Origin: JAXMAF01 sp046350555
GTDB taxonomy: Bacteria > Planctomycetota > Phycisphaerae > Phycisphaerales > SM1A02
Direction of reading: 5' to 3'
DNA: 64,000 nucleotides
NCBI GenBank assembly: GCA_046350555.1
Contig: JAXMAF010000019.1
Span: forward strand, 28,378 to 92,377
Below, in pieces: positions 55,821 through 64,000 of the stretch. The notes under the pieces are model-generated. The model was given only the letters and a program-made list of their open reading frames with translations, was not told the DNA's origin and did no database searches. Every line of letters begins with the position of its first letter. The stretch's first letter is position 1. The position numbers and the translations under genes were made by a program.

Positions 55821-55900
55821 GGTGCGCCGGCAGCATGGCTTTCGCCGCGGGCTGCCAGCACTACGGCGCTAGCATCGAGGCCGTCCGTCGAAGCGCCGCG

Positions 55901-57827
55901 ATGTCCGATCCACTCCATCACGAATGCGGCCTCGCGCTCGTCCGGCTGCGCAGGCCGCTCGATCATTATCGGCGCGTGTACGACGACGTGGCGTGGGGCC
56001 TGCGGCGCCTCTACCTGCTGATGGAGAAGCAGCACAACCGCGGCCAGGACGGCGCCGGCATCGCCGTCGTGAAGTTCGACATGCCACCGGGCGACGCCTT
56101 CATCGACCGCGCGCGGTCGGCCAAGCGGAACCCGATCGAGCGGCTCTTCGACGACGCCATGCGGCCGCTGCGCGACCTCTCTGACCTCGAGTTCGACACG
56201 CTCGGCGAGATCGAGCTCAAGCGGCGCGTTCCGTTCCTCGGCGAGGTCTACCTCGGGCACCTGCGCTACGGCACCTTCGGCGGCCACACCCAGGAGGCGT
56301 GCCATCCCTTCCTGCGCCGCAACAACACCACGAGCCGGAACCTTGCGCTGGCCGGCAACTTCAACATGACCAACGCGCCGGAGCTCTTCGACCGGCTCGT
56401 GCAGTACGGACTGCACCCGGTCGGCGAGAGCGACACCCAGGTGGTGCTCGAGCGCATCGGCTACTCGCTCGACCGCGAGCACGATCGGCTGCGCGCCACG
56501 CTCGGTCCGGAATCCTTCCGCCAGCTCGAGGGCGGCGCCCTCGCCGCCGAGGTCTCCCGCGAGCTGAACATCGCCCGCATCCTCGCCAAGGCCTCGAACG
56601 ACTGGGACGGCGGCTATGCGCTCTGCGGGCTCGTCGGCAACGGCGACGCGTTCGCCTGCCGCGATCCCGCCGGCATCCGCCCCTGCTTCCACTACATCGA
56701 CGACGACGTGATCGCGGTCGCCAGCGAGCGCCCCGCGCTGGTGACGGTCTTCGACGTCCCGCCGGAGCGCGTGCAGGCGCTCGAGCCCGGCCACGCGCTC
56801 ATCGTGCGCCGCGACGGCAGCGTGAGCTTCGAGCGCTTCGCCGAGGCGTCGCTTCCGCAGCTCGGCCCGCGCCAGTGCACCTTCGAGCGGATCTACTTCA
56901 GTCGCGGCAACGACCGCGACATCTATCGCGAGCGGCGGACGCTCGGGCGCAACCTGGCGCCGCGCGTGCTCGAGGCGATCGCCGGCGACGTCGACCGCAC
57001 CGTCTTCAGCTTCATCCCCAACACCGCCGAGCTCGCCTACCTCGGACTCACCGACGAGGTCGAACGGCTGGTGCGCGAGGATCGGGCCGAGCGGCTCTGG
57101 CCTCGCGGCGCGGCCGGCGCCGCGACGCGCGACGATCTGCTCGCGCTGGCCAACCTGCGGGTGCGCCGCGAGAAGACGGCGCACAAGGACCGCCGCCTGC
57201 ACGTTCATCACGCACGACAAGGCGCGGCGGAACCTCGTCTCCCACGTCTACGACATCACGCCCGGCATCGTCGGACGGGACGACACGCTGGTCGTCGTGG
57301 ACGACTCGATCGTGCGCGGCACGACGCTGCGCGAGTCGATCATCACCATGCTGGCGCGGCTCGAGCCGCGGCGCATCGTGGTGGTGAGCAGCGCGCCTCC
57401 CATCGCCTACCCGGACTGCTACGGCATCGACATGAGCCAGCTCGGGCGCTTCATCGCCTTCGAGGCGGCGGTCGCGCTCCTGCACGACCGGGGCGACGAG
57501 CACCTGCTCGAGCGGGTCGAGCGCCTTTGTCGCGAGCAGGCCCACCTTCCCGCGGGGCGGATGGTCAACCACGTCCGCGCCGTCTACGAGCCGTTCACCC
57601 TCCAGGAGATCGAGGGCAAGGTCGCCCAGCTCGTGCGCGCCCGCTCCCTCGCCTGGCCAGGCGAGATCGCGGTCATCTACCAGTCCATCGACGGCCTTCG
57701 CGCCGCGATGCCCGACCACGCCGGCGACTGGTACTTCACCGGCGAATACCCGACTCCGGGAGGCTACCAGGTGCTGAACACCGCCTACCTCCGCTGGCGC
57801 GACCGCGACGACCGCCGAGCGTATTGA
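55901..57827 (+). CDS. purF: Amidophosphoribosyltransferase, frameshifted once
   Basis: PurF makes phosphoribosylamine, the first step of purine synthesis. The N-terminus MSDPLHHECGLALVRLRRP suggests removal of an eight-residue propeptide to expose catalytic Cys9. LYLLMEKQHNRGQDGAGIAV and HTVFSFIPNTAELAYLGL-like text (TVFSFIPNTAELAYLGL) match the long variant found in Bacteroidetes, not the E. coli type. At about 57192-57203 the frame breaks after RVRREKTAHKD; TFITHDKARRNLVSHVYD and the PRPP loop LVVVDDSIVRGTTLRESII continue in the next frame. The pattern fits loss of two bases in a GC run. A TAGCAT at 55870 may be its -10. Confidence 0.85.
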
Positions 57828-57935
57828 CGGACGACGGACCGGGAAGCGTCCGCCGGGGCGGGTCCGGGTGGACGCTCGCGCCCATCCCCGCGCGGCCGCG
57901 CTGGCCGCCTCACCGCGCGCACGCCTTCCCGCCAC

Positions 57936-57964
57936 TTGACGCGACCGGGTCGCCCCGCCACAAT
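57936..57964 (+). promoter_or_regulatory. Sigma70-type promoter of rpsD
   Basis: TTGACG (57936-57941), 17 bases and CACAAT (57959-57964) predict a start near 57971 and a leader of about 34 bases before the rpsD ATG. Confidence 0.65.
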
Positions 57965-58004
57965 GCTTGGTTCTTCACCCCCCGGCCGGAAACCACACCT
58001 CCAC

Positions 58005-58604
58005 ATGGCACGCTACCTCGGTCCCAAGGTCAAGCTCTCCCGTCGCGTCGGCGTTCCCATCGCCGACATCCCCAAGCACACGGCGAAGCGGCAGCTCACG
58101 CCCGCCGGCATGCACGGGGCGCGCGGCCGCCGCGCGAAGGACTACGGGATCCGCAAGGACGAGAAGCAGAAGCTCCGCTACCACTACAACGTGCTGGAGC
58201 GCCAGTTCCGTCGCTACCTCGCCGAGGCGGGTCGGAGCAAGGGCAACACGGGCGAGGTGCTCCTGCAACTGCTCGAGCGCCGCCTCGACAACGTGGTCCG
58301 CCGCTCCGGCCTCACGCGCACCATCTGGGCGGCCCGCCAGCTTGTCGTGCATGGCCATGTTCTCATCAACGGCCGCAAGACGGATCGTCCAAGCTGCCAG
58401 GTCAAGGTCGGCGACACCGTGACGCTCAAGGCTGGCGTGCACAAGCTCGTGCGCGACAACATGGAGTCGATGGCTGGCCACATCGTCCCGGGCTGGGTGA
58501 GCTTCAATCCCGCGGAACTGAGCGTCCGCATCGTCGCCAATCCAACGTCGGATCAGATTCCGTTCGACGTCAACACCAACTTGATCGTCGAGTTCTACAA
58601 GTAA
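58005..58604 (+). CDS. rpsD: 30S ribosomal protein uS4
   Basis: The 199-residue protein starts MARYLGPKVKLSRRVGVPI and has the S4 RNA-binding region LLERRLDNVVRRSGLTRTIW with LVVHGHVLINGRKTDRPS, then ends LIVEFYK as usual. It binds 16S rRNA early in 30S assembly. No zinc-binding Cys cluster is present in the N-terminus. It stands alone rather than with rpsM, rpsK and rpoA, and has its own promoter at 57936. Confidence 0.96.
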   Translation: MARYLGPKVKLSRRVGVPIADIPKHTAKRQLTPAGMHGARGRRAKDYGIRKDEKQKLRYHYNVLERQFRRYLAEAGRSKGNTGEVLLQLLERRLDNVVRRSGLTRTIWAARQLVVHGHVLINGRKTDRPSCQVKVGDTVTLKAGVHKLVRDNMESMAGHIVPGWVSFNPAELSVRIVANPTSDQIPFDVNTNLIVEFYK

Positions 58605-58677
58605 ACCAAGCGGCTGCGCCCTCCGGACAAGGCCGTCCTCGCGGCTGGACGGACGACGCGGCCGGCGGTGGCGTGCC

Positions 58678-60621
58678 ATGCTGCGATTCCTACGCCGTTA
58701 CAACAAAGGCATCCTCGTCGTCGGCGGCGTCCTGCTGCTGGTGGCCTGGTCCATCTCCGGTTCGCTCGACCGCATCGCCAAGGCGACCGCCGGGCGCGGC
58801 GCGACGTGGGCCACGGTCGACGGCACCGCCGTGCGCGCCGGGGATCTCCAGAAGCTCCAGGCCGAGCTTCAGCTCATCGACGTGATCGGTTCGGGCGTCC
58901 TGCCCGTGCCCGATGTCTCGAAGGACCCGCTCTACTACTACCTGCTCCAGAAGGAAGCGTCGGAGAACGGGCTGATCGGCACGCAGGTCGACGGCTTGCG
59001 CTGGCTCGAGACGACCCTCGCCGCGGGGAACGCCCAGATCACCCCCGATCAGTGGATCGGCGTGCTCCAGGCGCGCACCGGACAGTCGCGCCAGGCGATC
59101 CTCGAAACGCTGGCGAAGATCAGCGGCATGCGCCGTCTCGTCAACATGGCCGAGAACGCGCCGCGGCTCTCCGATCGCCGCCTCCAGGGCGCGGCGTCGC
59201 TGATGCGCGCGTCGGTCGACGCCGACGTCGTCGTGATCGACGCCCGCCGGCTCGCCGCGACGAGCTCCGTCCAGCCGACCGACGCGCAGCTCCAGAAGCA
59301 GCTCGATGAATACGGTGCCAAGACCGCGGGCGTGGATGGCGCCATCTTCGGCTACAAGCTCCCCAACCGGCTGAAGCTCGAGTGGCTGATCGTCCCCGCC
59401 GCGTCGATCCGCACCGCGGTCGAGGCGAGCGATCGGCTGAACAACATCGAGCTCCGCAAGTACCGCGACCGCAACATCGCCATGTTCCCGAAGCCGGCGG
59501 ATGGCTCGGACAACTTCGACGACGTGCGCGACACGGTGCGCACGGCGCTGCTCAACGATCTCGTCGCGGAGAAGACCGGCGACGTCGCCAAGTTCGCCGC
59601 CGACCAGATGGCCCTTCCCCTGCGCGGCCTGCCGCGCGAAGGCGTCTACTTCACGCTGCCCGCCGACTGGGACGCCAAGCGCCCGGCGCTCGACCAGCTC
59701 GGCGCGACGATCCGCCAGCAGTTCAACCTCACCGACCTGCCCATCTACCAGTCGAGCGGACCGGACTGGATCGAGCCGGGCGCCGTCGATCGCCAGCCGG
59801 GAATCGGCACGGCGACCTCCGACCGCTTCGGTCAGACGCCGGTCAAGGCCTCGGCCCTCGTCGCCCAGGCGAAGGAGTTCGGCGGCGCCGACACGTACGC
59901 GATCCAGGAGGGCGTCGTCGGTCCTCCGCTGCGCACGCCGGTCGGCGACGTGGTGCTCTTCCGGATCGTCGACACCGACCCGGCCCGCGCGCCGCGCACC
60001 ATCGACGAGGTGCGCGACAAGCTCGTCGCCGACGTGAAGGCGATGGCCGAGTTCGAACGGCTCAAGGCATCCCTCGACGCGCTCAAGCAGAAGGCCGCCG
60101 AGCAGGGACTCGTCGAGCTCGCCGCGGCGAACAACGCCTCGGTGCAGGCGGCGATCGACCTTCGCCAGGTCGATCCTCGCTTCCTCGGCTCGCCCTTCCG
60201 CTTCGCCCCGTCGATCCCCGGTCTCGGTTCGTCCGAGGCCGCGGTCAAGGCCCTCGTCCAGTTCGCCACGGCCCTGCCCGGCGCCATGGGCGGCCCGTCC
60301 GCGAAGCCCGTCGCACAACTCGCGGAGTCCGATCGCATCTTCGCGTTCCCCGCCGAGCAGCAGCTCAGCGTCGTCGTCGGCCGCGTCACCGACGTCAGCC
60401 CCCTCACCATCGAGGACTTCGAGATCGTGGCCAACACCGGCGCGATCGAGCGCGCCGTGCTGATGGAGGAGACGGCGGACCTGCGCACCGCCCTCTTTAG
60501 CCGCGACGCCCTGATGAAGCGCCACGATGTCGTCCTCGCCCGCGCCGCCGAGGACGCCGAGAAGGCGAAACAGGATGCGGCCGCCGCGGAAGCCGCAACG
60601 TCGAAGGCCGCGACGGGTTGA
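58678..60621 (+). CDS. PpiD/SurA-like membrane-anchored chaperone
   Basis: The 647-residue protein has an N-terminal anchor (KGILVVGGVLLLVAWSISG) preceded by basic residues MLRFLRRYN, as in PpiD. A SurA-N-like helical region (ATWATVDGTAVRAGDLQKLQ onwards) and a central region with LPNRLKLEWLIVPAASI and EEGVYF-like beta segments (REGVYFTLPADWD) follow. A PPIase-type core may span the middle, but no clear parvulin signature is seen, so isomerase activity is uncertain. The tail is a Lys/Ala-rich coiled coil (EDAEKAKQDAAAAEAA). It follows rpsD by 73 bases. Confidence 0.72.
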   Translation: MLRFLRRYNKGILVVGGVLLLVAWSISGSLDRIAKATAGRGATWATVDGTAVRAGDLQKLQAELQLIDVIGSGVLPVPDVSKDPLYYYLLQKEASENGLIGTQVDGLRWLETTLAAGNAQITPDQWIGVLQARTGQSRQAILETLAKISGMRRLVNMAENAPRLSDRRLQGAASLMRASVDADVVVIDARRLAATSSVQPTDAQLQKQLDEYGAKTAGVDGAIFGYKLPNRLKLEWLIVPAASIRTAVEASDRLNNIELRKYRDRNIAMFPKPADGSDNFDDVRDTVRTALLNDLVAEKTGDVAKFAADQMALPLRGLPREGVYFTLPADWDAKRPALDQLGATIRQQFNLTDLPIYQSSGPDWIEPGAVDRQPGIGTATSDRFGQTPVKASALVAQAKEFGGADTYAIQEGVVGPPLRTPVGDVVLFRIVDTDPARAPRTIDEVRDKLVADVKAMAEFERLKASLDALKQKAAEQGLVELAAANNASVQAAIDLRQVDPRFLGSPFRFAPSIPGLGSSEAAVKALVQFATALPGAMGGPSAKPVAQLAESDRIFAFPAEQQLSVVVGRVTDVSPLTIEDFEIVANTGAIERAVLMEETADLRTALFSRDALMKRHDVVLARAAEDAEKAKQDAAAAEAATSKAATG

Positions 60622-60675
60622 TGGGACCGGGACGCACCGCTGGCGCCGCACGTTCCCGCGCCAACGCGCCCCCGC

Positions 60676-61614
60676 CTACGGCGACGTCTGCATCCGAGCC
60701 ATCAACAGGTCGAAGTCGCGCTTGAGCTGGGCGCGCACGTCGTCGGAGAGACCCGACTGCTGCCGCATGGACGCAACATCTCGGAGCAACGCCGCCAGCT
60801 CCGCTCGCGACATCGTCTGGACACGCTCGGACGTCAGGGGATCGCGCCACCTCTGGCGCGGGCCCTTGGACCCAGTCGGAACCTGGGTGAACCGATCCGG
60901 CGCCGCTGCTTCATCGGCGCTCGCGACTCGATCCAGCGATCGCACGAGCCGCTGAAGGTTGCACGCGCTCGCAGCGGTGCCCCGGAAGATGAGCTGGCTG
61001 GCGTCGGCGTCGAAGACGACGGTCGAACGGGCGTCCAGCATCTGGACCGCCTGCTGTGCGACCATCGGCGCCGCGGCCTTGCGGATCGGAACCTGCAAGC
61101 TCACGACCACGCCCTTGCACGGCAGGGCGCAGACGTCCTCGTCCGCCCGCACCTCGAGCGGCAGTCGAGGCGATGCCGCCATCTCGCTGGCGCTGCCGAT
61201 CCAGACGGCCTCCTCGTCCTCGACGATCGCAAGTCCGCCTTCCGCCATCGCCTCGTAGACCCGGTCGAGCGCGGCGCCACGGGTGATCGGCCGGTCGCCG
61301 AGGATCGTCACCTTCACGCCCACATCCGACGTCAATCGCGTGATGAGCGTCTTGCCCGTCGATTCGACGATGAACTTCAGGAGCTGCGGGACCGGCACAT
61401 CCTTGAAGCCCATGACCATGAGTTGGTCGTCGGCGGCATGGCGGCTCGCGACGATGCGGAGCCATCCCGCCGGCACAGGGCCGGCGCAGCCGTCGGACGA
61501 CGAGGCCGATGATTCAGCCACCTTCGGCGGACAGGCGTCCGCGTTCGCGGCCGCGAGGATTGCGACGATGGCGCAGGACAGCGCGCCGGCCATGGCGATC
61601 GTGGAACGATTCAT
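60676..61614 (-). CDS. Exported protein with a secretin/GspD-like N-domain
   Basis: The 312-residue protein starts at ATG 61614 with GGAGA upstream and a signal peptide (IAMAGALSCAIVAILAAANADA). Residues ~60-140 read FKDVPVPQLLKFIVESTGKT, then LTSDVGVKVTILGDRPI, then AAYEAMAEGGL-like text (VYEAMAEGGLAIVEDEEAVW), resembling the N0/N1 ring-forming domains of GspD secretins. A second related segment (VVVSLQVPIRKAAAPMVAQQ, LDARSTVVFDADASQLIFRG) follows, but the outer-membrane secretin barrel is absent. It may pair with the pseudopilin system or be a stand-alone periplasmic protein. Confidence 0.72.
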   Translation of the reverse strand: MNRSTIAMAGALSCAIVAILAAANADACPPKVAESSASSSDGCAGPVPAGWLRIVASRHAADDQLMVMGFKDVPVPQLLKFIVESTGKTLITRLTSDVGVKVTILGDRPITRGAALDRVYEAMAEGGLAIVEDEEAVWIGSASEMAASPRLPLEVRADEDVCALPCKGVVVSLQVPIRKAAAPMVAQQAVQMLDARSTVVFDADASQLIFRGTAASACNLQRLVRSLDRVASADEAAAPDRFTQVPTGSKGPRQRWRDPLTSERVQTMSRAELAALLRDVASMRQQSGLSDDVRAQLKRDFDLLMARMQTSP

Positions 61615-61800
61615 TGCAGTTGTCTCCGGAAGGAGGTGCGGAAGGGCTCGGTCCGATTGGGCGCATTCCCAATCGCAGGTGCAACGAGTCGAGTGTCGTC
61701 GGGATTGCAACGCAGCATCGCAGGAAGGGCGATCCGCGACCCGGGCCAGGAACGCAGCGAGCGCGGCGCCACGAGGCTCATTGCCGCTCTTTCGTTCGAT

Positions 61801-64000
61801 CTACTCGGCCTCGGCGGCGCGCGGCTCGACGTTGGAAGGCCCTCTGATCTTTCGGCGCGCTTCGGCGAGTTCCGCGCAGAAGCGTTCGACCGCCGCCACG
61901 TCTCCGCGCCGACGGGCCAGCTCGATAGCGTCGATCAGCGTGCACGCCAACGGCGCCGTTTCGCCGACGGTGAGGCCGATGCTCGCGTGCGCCGCGTCGA
62001 CGAGCGGCGCCGCTTCGTCGAGCCGGCCGCGCGCGATCAGGACATGGCCAAGGTGCCGCTGGAGCAGCGCCAACTGATCCCGAGGGGCGCCGCTTCTCGA
62101 CGAGTAGCGCTCAAGGGCCGATCGAGTGAGCGCCTCGGCCTCATCCGGCCGCCCGAGGTGCAGCGCAACCCAGCCCAATCCCCCCGTGCAGATGTCGCCG
62201 AGGTAGTGATCGACGAGGCCGGCGCGGGCGAGCCCGTCGATGGCCGCGCGATACTCGATCTCCGCCTCGGCGAAGGAACCGCCGAAGGCGAGCGCCAATG
62301 CCAGCCATCGATGCTCGTTGGCCAGCCAGAGATCGTCGCGCGCGGGTTCCGATTGGGCGCTCCAGATGTCGAGCATGCGCCGACGAGACGCGGCGGCACG
62401 CTCGAACTCCTCCAGGTCCATCAGGTTCTCGCACAATGACTCGATCGCAGGAATGAGCGCGACATGATCCCGGCCCAATCGGGCTTCAAGGAGCGGAAGG
62501 AGCCGGCGAAGCGCGGCGTCGACGCCGGGCAGGTCCACGGCCAGGTAGTGGTCCGCGGCGATCGAGGCTGCCGTGCGCGCAACGCTCGGATCGTCCTTGT
62601 CGAAGAGGGCCGTCCGGATGGAGAGGATGGTCTCCAGGCCTGCGGCGTGGGCAAGGCAATCGGCGGCGCTCGTGCCATGGATGCGCAGGCGATGCCCCGC
62701 GGCGCGCAGGGCATCGGCGACACCCGCCCGCGTCGGTTGCTGAAGCGCGGCGGCGAGAACCGGTTCCGGTGGCGTGGGACTCGCCGCGCCCAGCAGATCG
62801 GCGCTGCGGAGAAGGCACTCGATCACGAAGGGATCGTCGTCATCGACCAAGGCCTCCAGGCCCAGGACGAGGGCCTCGCGTGCATCGGCCTCGGCCTCGG
62901 CGGCTCGACCGAGTGCGCTGCGGATGTCGCTGCGCGTGGCCACGGCGCCGGCGAGTTCCAAGGTGTTCGGCTTGCCTGCGATACGAAGCGCCGCAACAGC
63001 CTCTTCGCACGCATCCGCGGCGCCTGCGGCATCGCCCCGCGCCAGCAGGATCCGGGCGAGCAGGTGCTGGCTGGCCGCAAGGCCCGGGTCGTCACCACGA
63101 AGAAGCGCGCGCCGGATCTCCACGGCTCGACGAGCCGAGCGCTCGGCTTCGATCAGGCGGTTGCCTCGCCCGAGCAGGACTTCGGCAAGGCCATGAAACG
63201 CCTCGGCAAGGGCGGGGTGGTTCTCGCCGTGCTGCTTGGCGAGGGATGCAATGTTGATGCGCAGGAACCCTTCGGCCGCAGCGGGATCCTGCTTCAAGAC
63301 TTCCGAAGCGAAGACGGACCGAGCCGTTGCCTCTCCGTCGGGGTCGTCGGCGAGCGCCCCGAACTTCAGGGTCGTCCAGACTCGCAGCCTGCCGGCGAAG
63401 ACGTAACGGCCAAGCTCGGCTTCATCGGTGATCACGTCGACCGGTACAAACAACTGCCGCACGAGCCGGCCGGCCGACCGCGCCGAACGGGCCTCGCTCT
63501 GGGCGTGCACGCGTTCGACCGCCTCATACGCGCGGGCATCGCGGGCTCGTGTGAGGCCGTACCCGGCCGCGCCCGCGCCGGCGAGGAGCGCCAGGGCAAC
63601 CACGCCGGCACCGGCCAGAAGCACCTTGTGCCGGCTCGCGGTCTTCCGCACGACGTACCACGTACTGTCGCGCCGCGCCTCGATCACGGTGCCCGCGAGA
63701 TGCCGCGCGATGTCGGCGCCCAGCGCGCCTGCGGACTGGTAGCGCCGATCGGGCGCCTTCGAGAGCGCCTTGAGGATGATCGTCGTCACGTCGGCGTCGA
63801 CGCGTCGATCGAAGATGTCGGTGCGCGGCGGGATCGGCTCGGCGTGCGCGATCGCGTTGACCACCGACTCCATCGGTCCGGCCGTGTCGTACGGCATGGT
63901 CCCCGCGACGAGCTCGTAGAGGACGACGCCGAGCGAGTAGACGTCGGAGCGCGTGTCGGTCTCCTGCGCATCGGACGAGACCTGCTCGGGTGCGGCATAC
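61801..64000 (-). CDS. Ser/Thr protein kinase with TPR-like sensor domain, N-terminus outside the window
   Basis: The frame enters from the right edge. It opens with the end of a Hanks-type kinase domain: YAAPEQVSSDAQETDTRSDV (APE motif), YSLGVVLYELVAGTMPYD and ILKALSKAPDRRYQSAGALG with the late conserved Arg. One transmembrane helix follows (VLLAGAGVVALALLAGAGAA), then about 550 residues of helical repeats with TPR character (ALAEAFHGLAEVLLGRGNRL, LLARILLARGDAAGAADACE). This layout, cytoplasmic kinase plus external TPR array, is common in planctomycetes. The signal it senses is unknown. Confidence 0.9.
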   Translation of the reverse strand, partial: YAAPEQVSSDAQETDTRSDVYSLGVVLYELVAGTMPYDTAGPMESVVNAIAHAEPIPPRTDIFDRRVDADVTTIILKALSKAPDRRYQSAGALGADIARHLAGTVIEARRDSTWYVVRKTASRHKVLLAGAGVVALALLAGAGAAGYGLTRARDARAYEAVERVHAQSEARSARSAGRLVRQLFVPVDVITDEAELGRYVFAGRLRVWTTLKFGALADDPDGEATARSVFASEVLKQDPAAAEGFLRINIASLAKQHGENHPALAEAFHGLAEVLLGRGNRLIEAERSARRAVEIRRALLRGDDPGLAASQHLLARILLARGDAAGAADACEEAVAALRIAGKPNTLELAGAVATRSDIRSALGRAAEAEADAREALVLGLEALVDDDDPFVIECLLRSADLLGAASPTPPEPVLAAALQQPTRAGVADALRAAGHRLRIHGTSAADCLAHAAGLETILSIRTALFDKDDPSVARTAASIAADHYLAVDLPGVDAALRRLLPLLEARLGRDHVALIPAIESLCENLMDLEEFERAAASRRRMLDIWSAQSEPARDDLWLANEHRWLALALAFGGSFAEAEIEYRAAIDGLARAGLVDHYLGDICTGGLGWVALHLGRPDEAEALTRSALERYSSRSGAPRDQLALLQRHLGHVLIARGRLDEAAPLVDAAHASIGLTVGETAPLACTLIDAIELARRRGDVAAVERFCAELAEARRKIRGPSNVEPRAAEAE

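Noticed and set aside
57180..57210. Programmed frameshift in purF
   Set aside because: No slippery heptamer followed by a stem was noticed and the pattern fits a two-base loss in a GC run.

Overview
The window looks like chromosome of a high-GC Gram-negative planctomycete, most likely class Phycisphaerae. That is an inference from gene content: pseudopilins with long basic leaders, a DUF2231/planctomycete-type cytochrome c, an FG-GAP protein ending in two dockerin-like 'ADLDG..DGxDLG..LAxWG' repeats, a lamin-tail protein, a LexA of Ala-Gly type, and lipid A/Kdo genes (lpxA, kdsB) showing an LPS outer membrane. No rRNA, prophage, transposase gene or CRISPR array was found.

Layout. 1-2131: tail of an unknown gene, then rpmE-prfA. 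2271-6738: a polysaccharide deacetylase, a methyltransferase and two pseudopilins. 6894-16900: surface-polysaccharide block (O-antigen ligase, three GT4 glycosyltransferases, a nucleotide-sugar epimerase, an FkbM methyltransferase) with a Gly-rich LTxxQ-type exported protein and mrp between. 16923-24270: kbl, rpmB, the dnaG-rpoD pair and aat. 24434-28238: a lamin-tail protein, then a damaged segment holding a HExxH protein and fmt, then intact def. 28389-32128: TPR protein, Eis-like acetyltransferase, kdsB. 32208-38196: minus-strand run of FG-GAP/dockerin protein, HEGWH lipoprotein, cytochrome c and a class V aminotransferase. 38322-46386: an uncertain ORF, lexA, a broken hydrolase, rsmD, an M1 peptidase and pyrG. 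46573-52601: tRNA-Met(CAT), small membrane proteins, tRNA-Arg(CCT), an FHA-GAF-SpoIIE phosphatase and an EF-G-like GTPase. 52837-64000: lpxA, a metallo-beta-lactamase protein, purF, rpsD, a PpiD-like chaperone, a secretin N-domain protein and a Ser/Thr kinase running off the end.

The most unusual content is repetitive DNA. Family A is a ~109-bp imperfect inverted repeat (8 full copies plus 1 partial) whose ends read TGA(T/G)ACG inward; in five cases that TGA is the stop codon of the adjacent gene. Family C is a REP-like palindromic element that begins directly at TAG stop codons (lexA, Eis-like gene) and forms three tandem 61-bp units after lexA. Family B is a ~90-bp unit in about four tandem copies after rpoD, with single or partial copies elsewhere. 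Some copies have become coding sequence (C-termini of three proteins, leader of one pseudopilin).

Expression signals: about ten genes have a TAnnnT -10 box (often TACACT) only 5-8 nt before the start codon, implying leaderless mRNAs, while a minority have clear Shine-Dalgarno sites. Several ORFs (fmt, its neighbour, purF, the M1 peptidase, the FG-GAP protein, a hydrolase) contain frameshifts; whether these are biological or assembly errors cannot be decided from the sequence alone.
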